Shown: positions 49,801 to 58,171, counted from the stretch's first letter. The stretch: DNA of 64,000 bases from Candidatus Gracilibacteria bacterium (GCA_041658685.1 JBAZZS010000003.1:62001-126000), one strand, 5' to 3'. Notes: a model not told the origin generated them from the letters alone. Numbers and translations are program-made.

Positions 49801-51826
49801 GGCTGCGAATGATTCCACCACTTGGTCCTATGCTTCGACCTTGGCGGTGGGGAGTAATACCTATTCTTTTGTCGTGACGGATGCGGTTGGAAATCCTTCC
49901 GGTGCAACGGCTCACACCATTACGTATACTCAATTGGCTGCCACCACGGATAATTCGGGGACGGTTGGGGGTGGAAGCGGATCAAACGGTTATGAAAGTA
50001 ATCATTATTCCGACACATTGATTGATGAAGAAGAGGAGGGAGAGGAAGAAGAGGCAGGAGAAGAAATTGTCGAACCCGTAGAAGAGGATATTCCCATGGA
50101 AATTTTGGATCCCGCTGAAGCATCGGAAGATCAGTTTGGGACTCAGGTGGGGACTGAAGAATCTTTTAATCAAATGGATGCGTCCGATTTTGCGGAAGAA
50201 GTGGAACAACTTTATCCCGTCAGTGATGTTTATGTTTTGCCATCGGTTTCTTTTGGAGAAGTTCAACCTCAAGCGATGGTTTTGCCCGAAACCGCTGTAA
50301 CGCGTGAAGATGTTTTTATTCAACCCGTTTTGCAAGGAGAAATGGGAGAAGTGGAATCTGATGAGGATAGCGATACGGTTCCGGATTGGTGGGAACAAGC
50401 GAATTTTAATACGATGTTTGTGAATAAAACCGCGGACTCGGACAATGATGGAGTTACGGATTCGATGGAATGGATGAATGGAACGAATCCTGTGAGCGCT
50501 GATTCTGATGCGGATGGAGTGGAGGATGGCGTGGAAATCACTTTCGGCCTTAATCCCGGCAATTGGGATTCGGATGAAGATGGGCTTTCGGATTTTCGTG
50601 AAATCGAATTGGGTACCAATCCTTTGTCTGCGGATTCCGATGGAGATGGCGTCATTGATAATATTGAAGTCGGTGCAGGTTCGAATCCTTTAAATGTAAA
50701 AAATGCACCGGTGATTACCATGATCGGAGGGGTTCCGGATCAATGGTTGAAAGATTACGGGCTTGATAATGTACTTTATGGTCAACCTGCTTTTATCTCA
50801 GAACTCAATCTGAATGTGGAACGCACCTTGGCTTGGGATACGGATAAGGATGGGCTTTCGGATAGGGATGAACTTAATTATGGAACCAATCCTTTGGAAG
50901 CCGATAGTGATGACGATGGGGTTTCCGACGGTGCTGAAGTGCATGTGTATCAAACCGATCCGAATGTAATGACGCGATCGGGGCAGTTGTTCCAAACACG
51001 CATTTCGAGTCTTAAGAGTTATGCGCGAAATACGTATATGGATGGGTATCCTTTGATTGCCGGGACTTCCAAACCGGACACGCACGTTCAAATTTCATTT
51101 GTTTTATTAAAAGGGAATGCCGCTTCCACTGGAGTGCAACAATCTTTATTGCAGCGATTGAGTCATCTTTTATTGGCGAATCTTTTTGGGGAAGTGGAAA
51201 ATACGGGAGATACAATGACTCTTGAAACTCAAACCGGAGGGCATGGAAAATTTCTTGTGCGTCCGGAAGATGAGCTCTCCGCGGGTCGATATGCGGTGGT
51301 GGTTCGTTCATTCGATGCAGAAGGGAATATCACTTCCGAAACTTTGCCTTATGATTTGACGATTGATCCCACTGCTGCGATGTCCCTTGTGGATCCCAAA
51401 CAATTGGATACTCAATTGATCGATGTCGCCAATCTTGAAGTGTTTAAGATTCAAAACAGCCAACCGTATCTTTATGGAGTGGCGGAAAAAGGGTATGAAG
51501 TGGTGACTTCTTGGGAAAGTGAATTGTTTACTTCTTCTCTTGTGGTGGACACCATGAAAGGAGAATTCTTAACCGCTTCTCCGAGCGAACTTGAACAAGG
51601 CGACCACAATGTGTTTGTGTATGCGGTTGAACCTTCCAAAAATTTGTATTCTTCAGTGATTGATGTGGGCTTCCAAGTGGTGGGAGCCGGGGCTCTGTAT
51701 TCCTCTGCCGAGGAAGGACATGCCTCTCCCTTTGTGATTTTTGGATTGGGTGGCGTGTTGTTAATTCTTGGATTGGGATTTGTGGCGTACAAGAATACGC
51801 ACGAAGCGAAGCGAAGTGCGCTTTAG
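46835..51826 (+). CDS. Large beta-helix surface protein with calcium-repeat stalk
   Basis: 1663-residue exported protein. Signal peptide about 1-35, then a CSLREA-like start (TYIVDTAADAQDGECVVDTTFSEAINCAN). Residues about 100-820 are right-handed beta-helix repeats of the form N-V-I-S-G-N-T-x-Y-G-I and G-N-Y-I-G-T-N, many times over. Beta-sandwich domains follow (about 820-1050), then an acidic linker (EEEEGEEEEAGEE), thrombospondin type-3-like D-x-D-x-D-G repeats in two blocks (about 1195-1290 and 1335-1375) that should bind calcium, another sandwich and a C-terminal membrane helix (about 1632-1652). The last residues (THEAKRSAL) come from a hairpin repeat. A cell-surface adhesin or host-contact protein is the likely role. 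Confidence 0.85.
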   Translation: MKDFRLFSLVGRIFGLTLSSLCVGFLWFIPSSFAATYIVDTAADAQDGECVVDTTFSEAINCANANAGADTINFSIGTVNLVSNPPAMTEAVDMDGNGTVTISAASSVTWAVTASGAASNVTIRGLTITGFSQCGISIIASNITVGGTDATDRNVIYSPEGAVGVCIRGSNNTVINNYIGVEADGVTPGSLLAGISFDGFGTGNVVGGDASNERNVISGNTQYGIRFWEGDAGATVLGNYIGLDAGGTVAVPNGIGVFFTNDTYPNAVQIGGTTAGERNIISGNTNYGISISGTHQNTKIIGNYIGTNVAGTAALANGQSGIRFDNGACSAVGNCLIGGTASGEGNVISGNTNYGIETAGSTPASLWQITANYIGTNAVGNAAVPNNIGIYLAGGGTSVVIGKNDTSATNYNVISGNTITGIKVQDFSGSSTISSNYIGLNAAGTAAIPNGDQGILVSSLDATGVVTIGSSSATSPTNVISGNSDEGIRLNDSDGTAYIYSSILGLSAAQDADLGNSYGVYCVNGSGTATIGNTLTQGFNVMAGNTNHGIFMSVSDGQVLGNYIGVNSGLTSVFKNDQNGIYVDSGTWVLGGSESGQGNIITGHTTGTAAQIYISSSASDVQILGNYIGMDTDGDVLGSGTDGIYVQGTNTVIGSSVSGGRNYIGNMTDSGIELSAATQATIVNNYIGVKPDGVSNIGNGGSGIFVVGGTNNVIGYDYGETVGSDKRNLVQFNTTAQIKLDGAGVGDKVTTLRGNYLGTTNPTTFVNSPNNGVSLVGTSITTSSTSRFVITTGFADGSKVDIFSVTGAGVITYEGTATVASGTAQLDKDFTATGGDNYFFQITEADGDSTVVSGSSLVNPDISAPSALTVTSSTSATNVAAYTFTGTKDAYSSVWYGDTQRVAVDSSTAWTYAVTLSEGANAFSFTSKDYSSNESDATAVSITLDTIVPSVSSITSAISYSGTGSTYSATITGTKEAGSSVKNNGTEIVAANDSTTWSYASTLAVGSNTYSFVVTDAVGNPSGATAHTITYTQLAATTDNSGTVGGGSGSNGYESNHYSDTLIDEEEEGEEEEAGEEIVEPVEEDIPMEILDPAEASEDQFGTQVGTEESFNQMDASDFAEEVEQLYPVSDVYVLPSVSFGEVQPQAMVLPETAVTREDVFIQPVLQGEMGEVESDEDSDTVPDWWEQANFNTMFVNKTADSDNDGVTDSMEWMNGTNPVSADSDADGVEDGVEITFGLNPGNWDSDEDGLSDFREIELGTNPLSADSDGDGVIDNIEVGAGSNPLNVKNAPVITMIGGVPDQWLKDYGLDNVLYGQPAFISELNLNVERTLAWDTDKDGLSDRDELNYGTNPLEADSDDDGVSDGAEVHVYQTDPNVMTRSGQLFQTRISSLKSYARNTYMDGYPLIAGTSKPDTHVQISFVLLKGNAASTGVQQSLLQRLSHLLLANLFGEVENTGDTMTLETQTGGHGKFLVRPEDELSAGRYAVVVRSFDAEGNITSETLPYDLTIDPTAAMSLVDPKQLDTQLIDVANLEVFKIQNSQPYLYGVAEKGYEVVTSWESELFTSSLVVDTMKGEFLTASPSELEQGDHNVFVYAVEPSKNLYSSVIDVGFQVVGAGALYSSAEEGHASPFVIFGLGGVLLILGLGFVAYKNTHEAKRSAL
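51798..51820. repeat. Dispersed hairpin repeat, reverse orientation, inside CDS end
   Basis: CGCAC (51798-51802) and GTGCG (51816-51820), inverse of the other copies. Encodes the cytoplasmic tail of the surface protein. Confidence 0.8.
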
Positions 51827-51902
51827 AAGCGGTTGAATTCGGTCAACAGTTGAAAATTCAGTAGTTGAAAAAATACGGGGAAACCTTCACTGCGTTCAGG
51901 TT

Positions 51903-51937
51903 GACACTCCGTTCGTCCTACGGACTCACTCCGTGTC
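51903..51937. repeat. Dispersed hairpin repeat, GACAC/GTGTC stem
   Basis: GACAC (51903-51907) and GTGTC (51933-51937) with a degenerate CCGTTCGTCCTACGG inner hairpin. Lies between the surface protein and the DUF4349 gene; AAATACGGGG flank is conserved with other copies. Confidence 0.65.
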
Positions 51938-52010
51938 TGGTAATATTTACTTATTTGTATTGGTTTCTATATAGTGAAAGTATCTCTCTATTTTTTTAAA
52001 ATTACTTTTT

Positions 52011-53039
52011 ATGGTTTTTGATGTTGAGGCCCTGAAAGCGTTTTTTACGCGACGTCGTGTGGCTTCCGGCGTATTGATCGTTTTTGTTTTATTGGTGGGG
52101 ATGAAATTGGGATCTTTGGGGTCGGGAAGTGTTGGAAGTCCTTATTATCAAACCGAATCTACCGGTTCTTATAATGATTACGCCACGGATAAGGATTATG
52201 AAAGTTATGGCGGGGAGATGATGGAAGATCGGATTATGACGAATGAGTCGATGCCGCTCAGTGCTCCTTCTTACAATGCAGGGAGTACGCAATATGCTAC
52301 AACGGCTTCGGATATAACGGTTACAGAACCCGAAACAGAGCAAACTCGTATCATTAAAACCGGAGATTTAACCATGACTGTAAAGTCTACGCCCGATACG
52401 ATTGCGGCGTTGACCACGCTTGCGGAAACGTATGATGGATTTGTTCAAAGTTCCGGGACATGGCTTGAATATGATGAGACCACGTCCGGGAGTGTGACGT
52501 TACGTGTTCAATCGGAAGATTTTGAGAAAGCCATGATTGATATTCGCGCTTTGGCCGAGGTGATCAAAAGCGAATCCGTTTCGGGCCAAGATGTGACTGC
52601 CGAGTTTGTGGATTTGCAGGCTCAATTGAAAGCTCGACAAGCGGAAGAAGCTCAATTTTTGAAAATTTTGGAATCCGCTGAAAATGTGGAGGAAATGTTG
52701 AATACGCAGAGTTATTTATCCGATGTTCGTGCTGAAATTGAAAGCCTTCAAGGGATGCTTAAATATTATGAAGATCGGACGGATTATTCCACGATCACGA
52801 TTTCCCTCTCTGAAGAAGCCTCGATCCTTGCTCCGACCAGTGATTGGAATCCGGTGTTGCAGGCTAAGGAAGCGCTCAATGATTTGATCGTTTTCGGACA
52901 GGATATTGTGAATTTTGTAATCTATTTCGTGATCAGCGATTTGCCTCAGTTGTTGGTGGCTTTGTTGTTTATTTTTGTGGTTTATCGTGTGGTTCGATGG
53001 GGTTATCGTCGATTTGTAAAAGAAGGGAAGAAAAAATAA
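52011..53039 (+). CDS. DUF4349-domain membrane protein
   Basis: 342-residue membrane protein: an N-terminal helix (GVLIVFVLLVGMKLGSL, about residues 20-36), a Ser/Tyr/Thr-rich linker, and a DUF4349 domain (RIIKTGDLTMTVKSTPDTIAALTTLAETYDGFVQSS ... VTLRVQSEDFEKAM ... DVTAEFVDLQAQLKARQAEEAQFLKIL ... YLSDVRAEIESLQGMLKYYEDRTDYSTI), then a second helix (DLPQLLVALLFIFVVYRVV) and a basic tail. The family is broadly distributed and uncharacterised; a coiled-coil periplasmic-face sensor or transport accessory is a guess. A strong terminator follows. Confidence 0.85.
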   Translation: MVFDVEALKAFFTRRRVASGVLIVFVLLVGMKLGSLGSGSVGSPYYQTESTGSYNDYATDKDYESYGGEMMEDRIMTNESMPLSAPSYNAGSTQYATTASDITVTEPETEQTRIIKTGDLTMTVKSTPDTIAALTTLAETYDGFVQSSGTWLEYDETTSGSVTLRVQSEDFEKAMIDIRALAEVIKSESVSGQDVTAEFVDLQAQLKARQAEEAQFLKILESAENVEEMLNTQSYLSDVRAEIESLQGMLKYYEDRTDYSTITISLSEEASILAPTSDWNPVLQAKEALNDLIVFGQDIVNFVIYFVISDLPQLLVALLFIFVVYRVVRWGYRRFVKEGKKK

Positions 53040-53065
53040 GTTGAGCGAAGTGAAAATGTAATCAT

Positions 53066-53097
53066 AAAAAGCCCCTCGATTTTTGAGGGGCTTTTTT
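53066..53097. terminator. Bidirectional intrinsic terminator
   Basis: AAAAA-GCCCCTC-GATTTTT-GAGGGGC-TTTTTT. Seven G/C-rich pairs with flanking A and T runs. Ends the DUF4349 transcript and separates it from sufC. Confidence 0.92.
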
Positions 53098-53111
53098 GAT
53101 AAGATCAATTT

Positions 53112-53873
53112 ATGAGAAAAGTATTGCTTGCAATTAAGGGGCTTCATGCTCGGGTTCAAAATCAAGAGATTCTTCACGGACTTGATCTTGAAATTCGGTC
53201 CGGGGAGTTTCATGTTTTGATGGGGCCGAACGGGTCGGGGAAAAGTACGCTTTCTTCGGTTTTGATGGGGCATACAAGCTATGAAGTGTCTGCGGGGGCG
53301 GTTCAATGGGAGGGTAAAAATTTATTAAAAATGAAACCCGAGGAACGAGCTCGTGCCGGACTTTTCCTTTCGTTTCAACATCCTCGGGAGATTCCGGGTG
53401 TGAATTTGGTTTCTTTTTTAAAGTCGTCGTACAATGCGGTGAAAAAGCTGAACATGTCTTTGTTCCATTTTAAGAAATTATTAACTGATAAAATGAGTGT
53501 GGCCGGAATGCCATTGGGGTTTATGAATCGTTATTTGAATGTGGGTTTTTCCGGGGGAGAAAAAAAGAAATGCGAAATTTTACAAATGGTTTTGCTGGAG
53601 CCCAAGTTGGCGATTTTGGATGAGCCGGATTCGGGGATGGATTTGGATGCGGTGAAAGATATTTGTCGCGTGATTAAGGCGCTTCGTAATCCGAAACAAA
53701 GCTTTTTGCTTATTACTCACAATCCGCGCATTTTGGACTGCGTGTTGCCGGATTATGTGCATTTGATGGTGGAGGGAAAAATCGTGAAAAGCGGGGGTGT
53801 GGAATTGGCGAAACGCATTGAGAAAGAGGGGTATGTGAATTTTATGAAAGCGAAAGGATTAAAAATTTTATAA
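53112..53873 (+). CDS. sufC: SUF iron-sulfur assembly ATPase SufC
   Basis: 253-residue ABC-type ATPase of the SufBCD scaffold. Walker A GPNGSGKST (residues 40-48), signature FSGGEKKKCEI, Walker B LAILDEPDSGMDLDA and switch LLITHNPRI; the H-loop is His. MKPEERARAGLFLSFQHPREIPGV is a SufC-typical segment. First gene of sufC-B-D-S; nine bases to sufB. Confidence 0.97.
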   Translation: MRKVLLAIKGLHARVQNQEILHGLDLEIRSGEFHVLMGPNGSGKSTLSSVLMGHTSYEVSAGAVQWEGKNLLKMKPEERARAGLFLSFQHPREIPGVNLVSFLKSSYNAVKKLNMSLFHFKKLLTDKMSVAGMPLGFMNRYLNVGFSGGEKKKCEILQMVLLEPKLAILDEPDSGMDLDAVKDICRVIKALRNPKQSFLLITHNPRILDCVLPDYVHLMVEGKIVKSGGVELAKRIEKEGYVNFMKAKGLKIL

Positions 53874-53881
53874 AATTTTTC

Positions 53882-55270
53882 ATGCCTGCTCTCGATTATC
53901 TCAAATCTTCTTCTCAGCGTTCATTAAAATCGGTTCGATCCCCGAAACGGTTTAAGCGTGCTAAAAAAGGGCTCTCAAAAGAGGTGGTGCTTGCGATTTC
54001 TCGGTCTAAAAAAGAGCCCCAATGGATGACGGATTTTCGATTGGAATGCTTGGATTTGTTTTATAAAATTCCATTGCCTTCGTTTGGCCCGGATTTATCG
54101 GCGTTGGATTTTGATGAATTGATTTATTACGCTTCTCCGGAAGAAATGAAGGGTTATGCCACGCGCTGGGAGGATGTTCCGGATTCGGTGAAAGAAACGT
54201 TTGAACGATTGGGAATTCCACAGGCGGAACGTGAGGTGTTGGCCGGAGCCGGGGCGCAATACGATTCATTGAATGCGTATCATAAGTTGAAGGAAACGTG
54301 GGGAAAGATGGGTGTGATTTTTGAGGATATGGATCAGGCGTTGAAGCATTATCCCGAGTTGGTGAAAAAATATTTTATGAAAGGGGTGCCTCCGCGAGAT
54401 CATAAATTCGCGGCATTGCATGGCGCGGTGTGGTCCGGAGGAACGTTTTTATATGTGCCCAAAGGCGTTCAAATTAAAGATCCGTTGCAGGCTTATTTTC
54501 GAATGAATACCAAGGCTATGGGGCAGTTTGAGCATTCCGTGATTGTGGTGGAAGACGGGGCGAGCGCGCATTATATCGAAGGGTGCAGTGCGCCTAAATA
54601 CAATGCCACGTCGTTGCATGCAGGGTGTGTGGAAATTTTTGTAAAACCGCATGCGAAAATGCGTTATTCCAGTGTGGAAAATTGGTCGCTCAATACCTAC
54701 AATTTGAACACCAAGCGTGCGATTGTTGAGGAGGAGGGGACCATGGAATGGGTGAGTGGGAATTTGGGAAGTGGAAGGACGATGTTGTATCCGTGTTCGA
54801 TTTTGAAAGGACGAGGGGCGCGAGCGGATCATTGGGGTGTGGCGATTGCCGGGAAAGACCAAGTGCAAGATATTGGGAGCAAAGTGATTCATGCGGCACC
54901 GGAGACTACGTCCACGGTTTTGAGTAAAAGCATTTCCAAACAAGGGGGAGTGGCGGTGTATCGCGGGTTGCTTCAAGTGAATAAAGGCGCTAAAAACTCT
55001 AAGGCTTCCATGCGTTGCGATGGGTTGATTTTGGATAATCAATCGCGCGGCGATACGATTCCAACTCTTCGCGTGAATGAAAAAAATGTGTCTATTGCGC
55101 ACGAGGCCACGGTCGGAAAAATCAGTGAAGAGCAGTTGTTTTATTTGCGTAGTCGCGGGCTTTCTGAAGAGGAAGCGCTGGCTATGATTGTAAATGGTTT
55201 TATTGAGCCGGTGGTGCGCGCGTTGCCGCTGGAATATGCGGTGGAAATGAATCGGCTCATTGCTTTATAA
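53882..55270 (+). CDS. sufB: SUF scaffold protein SufB
   Basis: 462-residue component that assembles [4Fe-4S] clusters with SufC and SufD. Family segments: VHDGASAHYIEGCSAP-type VVEDGASAHYIEGCSAPKYN, KMRYSSVENWS, TKRAIVEEEGTMEWVSGNLGSG and the C-terminal RGLSEEEALAMIVNGFIEPVVRALPLEYAVEMNRLI. The Cys in IEGCSAP is present, as is the acidic active region. N-terminal 35 residues are basic and Ser-rich. Overlaps the open frame of sufD only if its earlier start is used. Confidence 0.97.
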   Translation: MPALDYLKSSSQRSLKSVRSPKRFKRAKKGLSKEVVLAISRSKKEPQWMTDFRLECLDLFYKIPLPSFGPDLSALDFDELIYYASPEEMKGYATRWEDVPDSVKETFERLGIPQAEREVLAGAGAQYDSLNAYHKLKETWGKMGVIFEDMDQALKHYPELVKKYFMKGVPPRDHKFAALHGAVWSGGTFLYVPKGVQIKDPLQAYFRMNTKAMGQFEHSVIVVEDGASAHYIEGCSAPKYNATSLHAGCVEIFVKPHAKMRYSSVENWSLNTYNLNTKRAIVEEEGTMEWVSGNLGSGRTMLYPCSILKGRGARADHWGVAIAGKDQVQDIGSKVIHAAPETTSTVLSKSISKQGGVAVYRGLLQVNKGAKNSKASMRCDGLILDNQSRGDTIPTLRVNEKNVSIAHEATVGKISEEQLFYLRSRGLSEEEALAMIVNGFIEPVVRALPLEYAVEMNRLIAL

Positions 55271-55280
55271 TTTTATTTTT

Positions 55281-56027
55281 ATGGTGAATTTGTCTGCTTT
55301 TAAAGGCGCTCGATCGACTTCATTTCAATTTGAAGTTTCTAAAAAATCAACACTTGAAATTGTAGATGATGTTTTGTTAAAAGAAAGAACGATTGAAATT
55401 CACGTTGGGGCCGGAGCGGAGTTGCATTGGCAGTCTTTTCAATCGTCGGTTTCAAAATTTCCTTCGAACATTAAAAAGCGATTTATTTTGGATTCAAATG
55501 CGAAGCTTGTTTTATTTGAGGGGGGTAAAGGCGGATCAAAATTTCATGAAGAAATTGAAGTGGTTTTAAAAGGAGCCGGAGCGGAATGCACAACGGAAAT
55601 GTTGTTTTCCGCGGATGGAGTTCAAGAATCCACGGTTTTATTTTTTGCTCATCATTACGGAAAAAACACCAAGTCCATTGTGCGATTAAAGGGCACTTTG
55701 AGTGGTAAATCGCGAGGCGTTTTTAAAGGATTTATTCGGGCGCATTCGGGGTCGTTTGGGATGCAAGGAAGTTTGGAGGAACATGTGCTTCTTTTGTCTG
55801 AAGATTGTCGCTTGGAAACGATTCCGGGGTTAGAAATTCAACATTCGGAAGTTGGTGTTTTTCACTCCGCCAAAATTGAACATGTGGATGAAGAAAAATT
55901 ATTTTATTTGCAGTCTCGCGGGCTTTCGACCGAACAGGCGATTGAGTTGATCGTGCAAGGATTTTTCGAGGATTCGTTTCGGCTTTTGAAATCTTCCAAA
56001 CCTAAGTCATTTGCTTTAAGCTTGTAG
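55281..56027 (+). CDS. sufD: SUF scaffold protein SufD
   Basis: 248-residue partner of SufB, short for the family. The SufBD beta-helix core is recognisable (LRLETIPGLEIQHSEVGVFHSAKIEHVDEEKLFYLQSRGLSTEQAIELIVQGFFEDSF), especially the RGLS motif it shares with SufB. The N-terminal domain of larger SufD proteins is missing. The ATG at 55281 is chosen over an earlier codon at 55260, which overlaps sufB. Ends one base before sufS. Confidence 0.92.
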   Translation: MVNLSAFKGARSTSFQFEVSKKSTLEIVDDVLLKERTIEIHVGAGAELHWQSFQSSVSKFPSNIKKRFILDSNAKLVLFEGGKGGSKFHEEIEVVLKGAGAECTTEMLFSADGVQESTVLFFAHHYGKNTKSIVRLKGTLSGKSRGVFKGFIRAHSGSFGMQGSLEEHVLLLSEDCRLETIPGLEIQHSEVGVFHSAKIEHVDEEKLFYLQSRGLSTEQAIELIVQGFFEDSFRLLKSSKPKSFALSL

Positions 56028-56028
56028 C

Positions 56029-57231
56029 ATGATTAAATCTCGTTTTCCCATTTTCAATCATCAGTCCGAGTTGGTTTATCTCGATAGTGCAGCCACGGCT
56101 CAGAAACTTGATATTGTGTTGGAGGCCATGCAGCGTTATCACGAAACGTTCAATGCAAATGTGCATCGCGGTCTTTATCCGTTGGCGGAAGAGGCGACGG
56201 CCGCGTATGAGGCGGTGCGCGATCAAGTTGCCGTGACTATGAAAGCTCGTTCGCGAGAAGAAGTGATTTTTACGCATGGCACAACCGAGGGTTTGAATTT
56301 GGTGGCGCAAGGCTTTGCCCCGCAATTTTTGAAATCCGGAGACGAGATTGTTTTGACAATTTTGGAACATCATTCCAATTTGGTTCCATGGCAAATGATG
56401 GCAAAAAAAACGGGTGTGATTTTAAAATTTTGTCCGCTCACAAAAAAAGGAATTTTGGATGAAAACGCGTTGGAAAAACTCATCACACGCCGTACAAAAA
56501 TCGTGAGTGTAACCGGGCTGTCGAATACGCTTGGGTTTGTGGTGGATTTGCCTCGCGTGATTGCTCGGGCGCATGCCATGGGCGCAAAAGTGTGTGTGGA
56601 TGCGGCGCAATATGCGGCTCATTTTCCGATTGATTTTAAAGGATTGGACGCGGATTTTTTGGTGTTTTCCGGGCACAAGATTTATGGGCCCACCGGGGTT
56701 GGCGTTTTGTTGGCGAAACGAGATTTATTGGAGAAATTGGAGCCTTGGATGGGGGGTGGAGACATGATTCGTGAAGTGCACCTAGACCATGCCACGTGGA
56801 ATGATTTGCCGTGGAAATTTGAGGCGGGCACTCCGCCGATTGCAGAGGTGATGGGGCTGGGGGCTGCGGTTTCTTTTTTTCATGAAATTGGATGGGACGT
56901 CATTCAAAAACACGATCAAGAACTTTATGATTATGCCAAAGAAAAATTGTCTACTCTTTCGTTTGTAAAATTGTTGGGCCAAGGTAAAGCAGGGAAAAAT
57001 TGCGGAGCGCTTTCATTTGTTGTAAAAGATGTGCACCCGCATGATGTGGCTGCACTTTTAGGTGAAAAAAATATTTGTGTTCGTGCCGGGCATCATTGCA
57101 CCATGCCGTTGATTAAAGCATTGGGTGTGTCGTCAACAACACGTATGAGTTTTGGAATTTACAACACCAAAGAAGACATTGATCGGGCCGTGAGTGCAAT
57201 TCGTGAAGCGAAAAATAAATTGAGAGGATGA
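56029..57231 (+). CDS. sufS: Cysteine desulfurase SufS
   Basis: 400-residue PLP enzyme that takes sulfur from cysteine for Fe-S assembly. PLP Lys in FLVFSGHKIYGPTGVGVL; catalytic Cys in ICVRAGHHCTMPLIKALGV; substrate and PLP motifs YLDSAATAQKLDIVLEAM, FTHGTTEGLNLVAQGF and HHSNLVPWQ. Group II desulfurase, expected to pass persulfide to SufU found 2.5 kb downstream. The stop is followed by a hairpin-like G/C-rich stretch without an obvious T-tract. Confidence 0.97.
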   Translation: MIKSRFPIFNHQSELVYLDSAATAQKLDIVLEAMQRYHETFNANVHRGLYPLAEEATAAYEAVRDQVAVTMKARSREEVIFTHGTTEGLNLVAQGFAPQFLKSGDEIVLTILEHHSNLVPWQMMAKKTGVILKFCPLTKKGILDENALEKLITRRTKIVSVTGLSNTLGFVVDLPRVIARAHAMGAKVCVDAAQYAAHFPIDFKGLDADFLVFSGHKIYGPTGVGVLLAKRDLLEKLEPWMGGGDMIREVHLDHATWNDLPWKFEAGTPPIAEVMGLGAAVSFFHEIGWDVIQKHDQELYDYAKEKLSTLSFVKLLGQGKAGKNCGALSFVVKDVHPHDVAALLGEKNICVRAGHHCTMPLIKALGVSSTTRMSFGIYNTKEDIDRAVSAIREAKNKLRG

Positions 57232-57343
57232 ATTAAAAAAAAGGCGGGTATTCCCTCTGTCGCATAGGAGCGAAACGCCTCGGATCATGAGTCGCTGGCC
57301 TTTCTTCCTTGAAAATGCGACTTCGGAAACACCCACATCTTTT

Positions 57344-58048
57344 TTATAAATTTAAATACTTTTTCCTTTTCTCCTCCTGGAATTTTTCGATCGCGTAACG
57401 AAACATGGTGCGAGGCATACGACTTGCGTATTTTTTAAGAAATTGTTCTTCGGTATCGAGGTTTCGTTTGCCGATTTCGCGCAACATCCATCCTACGGCT
57501 TTGTGTAAAAGATCGTGCGTGTCGTTGAGTAAAATTTCCGCAAGGGCCAGGGCATCTTTATAATCATTGTTTTTGATGAAATGGAAGGTGGCGAGCACGG
57601 CAATGCGGCGTTCCCATAGGTTTTTGGAGCGTGCGAATTTGTATAAAATGGAACGATCTTTGCCCTTTAGCCACGGGCCTAAAATGTACGGAACCGAGGT
57701 GTCCACCAAGTCCCAATTGTTGATGCCTTTTCGATGTTTGAGATAAAAATCGACGATTTTTTTGCGTTCAATTTCGGTTTTTGATTTCTCGAAATTATGA
57801 CGCAAAATGAATAAGGCAATCATGCGTTCTTCGTGGATTTTTGAGTGGATTAATTTTTTTAAATCGTTGAGCGGAAGTGTGGAATATTGTTTTGCGAGAG
57901 TGCGTAAGACCGGAACTTTAATTCCAATAAAAATATCGCCTTCGCCGTATTGTCCGGGCCCGGTTTTGAAAAAACGTTGCAAGGCAATGGCTTGATTGGG
58001 GTTTGCTTTTTTTGAGAGGTCTTTTTTTAAAGAGAGAAAATCTTTCAT
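57344..58048 (-). CDS. DNA alkylation repair protein, AlkD-like
   Basis: 234-residue HEAT-repeat protein of the AlkC/AlkD type. KVPVLRTLAKQYSTLPLNDLKKLIHSKIHEERMIALFIL and NNWDLVDTSVPYILGPWLKGKDRS, followed by NLWERRIAVLATFHFIKNNDYKDAL and LHKAVGWMLREIGKRN, are the typical helical repeats that remove 3- or 7-methylpurines by base excision. It is on the strand opposite to the suf genes and splits sufS from sufU. Confidence 0.9.
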   Translation of the reverse strand: MKDFLSLKKDLSKKANPNQAIALQRFFKTGPGQYGEGDIFIGIKVPVLRTLAKQYSTLPLNDLKKLIHSKIHEERMIALFILRHNFEKSKTEIERKKIVDFYLKHRKGINNWDLVDTSVPYILGPWLKGKDRSILYKFARSKNLWERRIAVLATFHFIKNNDYKDALALAEILLNDTHDLLHKAVGWMLREIGKRNLDTEEQFLKKYASRMPRTMFRYAIEKFQEEKRKKYLNL

Positions 58049-58087
58049 GAATAGGTCATTTTATAAATTTAAAATACCAAAAAATAA

Positions 58088-58137
58088 GGATAAGAGATAT
58101 CCTTCATGTTTGACGAATGTTTTTATCTCATTATTAT
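58088..58137 (+). promoter_or_regulatory. Promoter and adjacent inverted repeat of the Cys-rich gene, copy 2
   Basis: TTGACG (58110-58115), 16 bases, TATTAT (58132-58137), start near 58145 for the gene at 58172. GGATA-AGAGA-TATCC (58088-58102) immediately upstream of the -35 is a possible operator. Confidence 0.55.
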
Positions 58138-58171
58138 GAATGTAGGCTTAAGAGAATTCTAATTTTATGTA

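Noticed and set aside
57232..57343. Terminator or small RNA after sufS.
   Set aside because: Short complementary words exist (GGCG/CGCC, GTCGC/GCGAC) but there is no consistent stem with a T-run.
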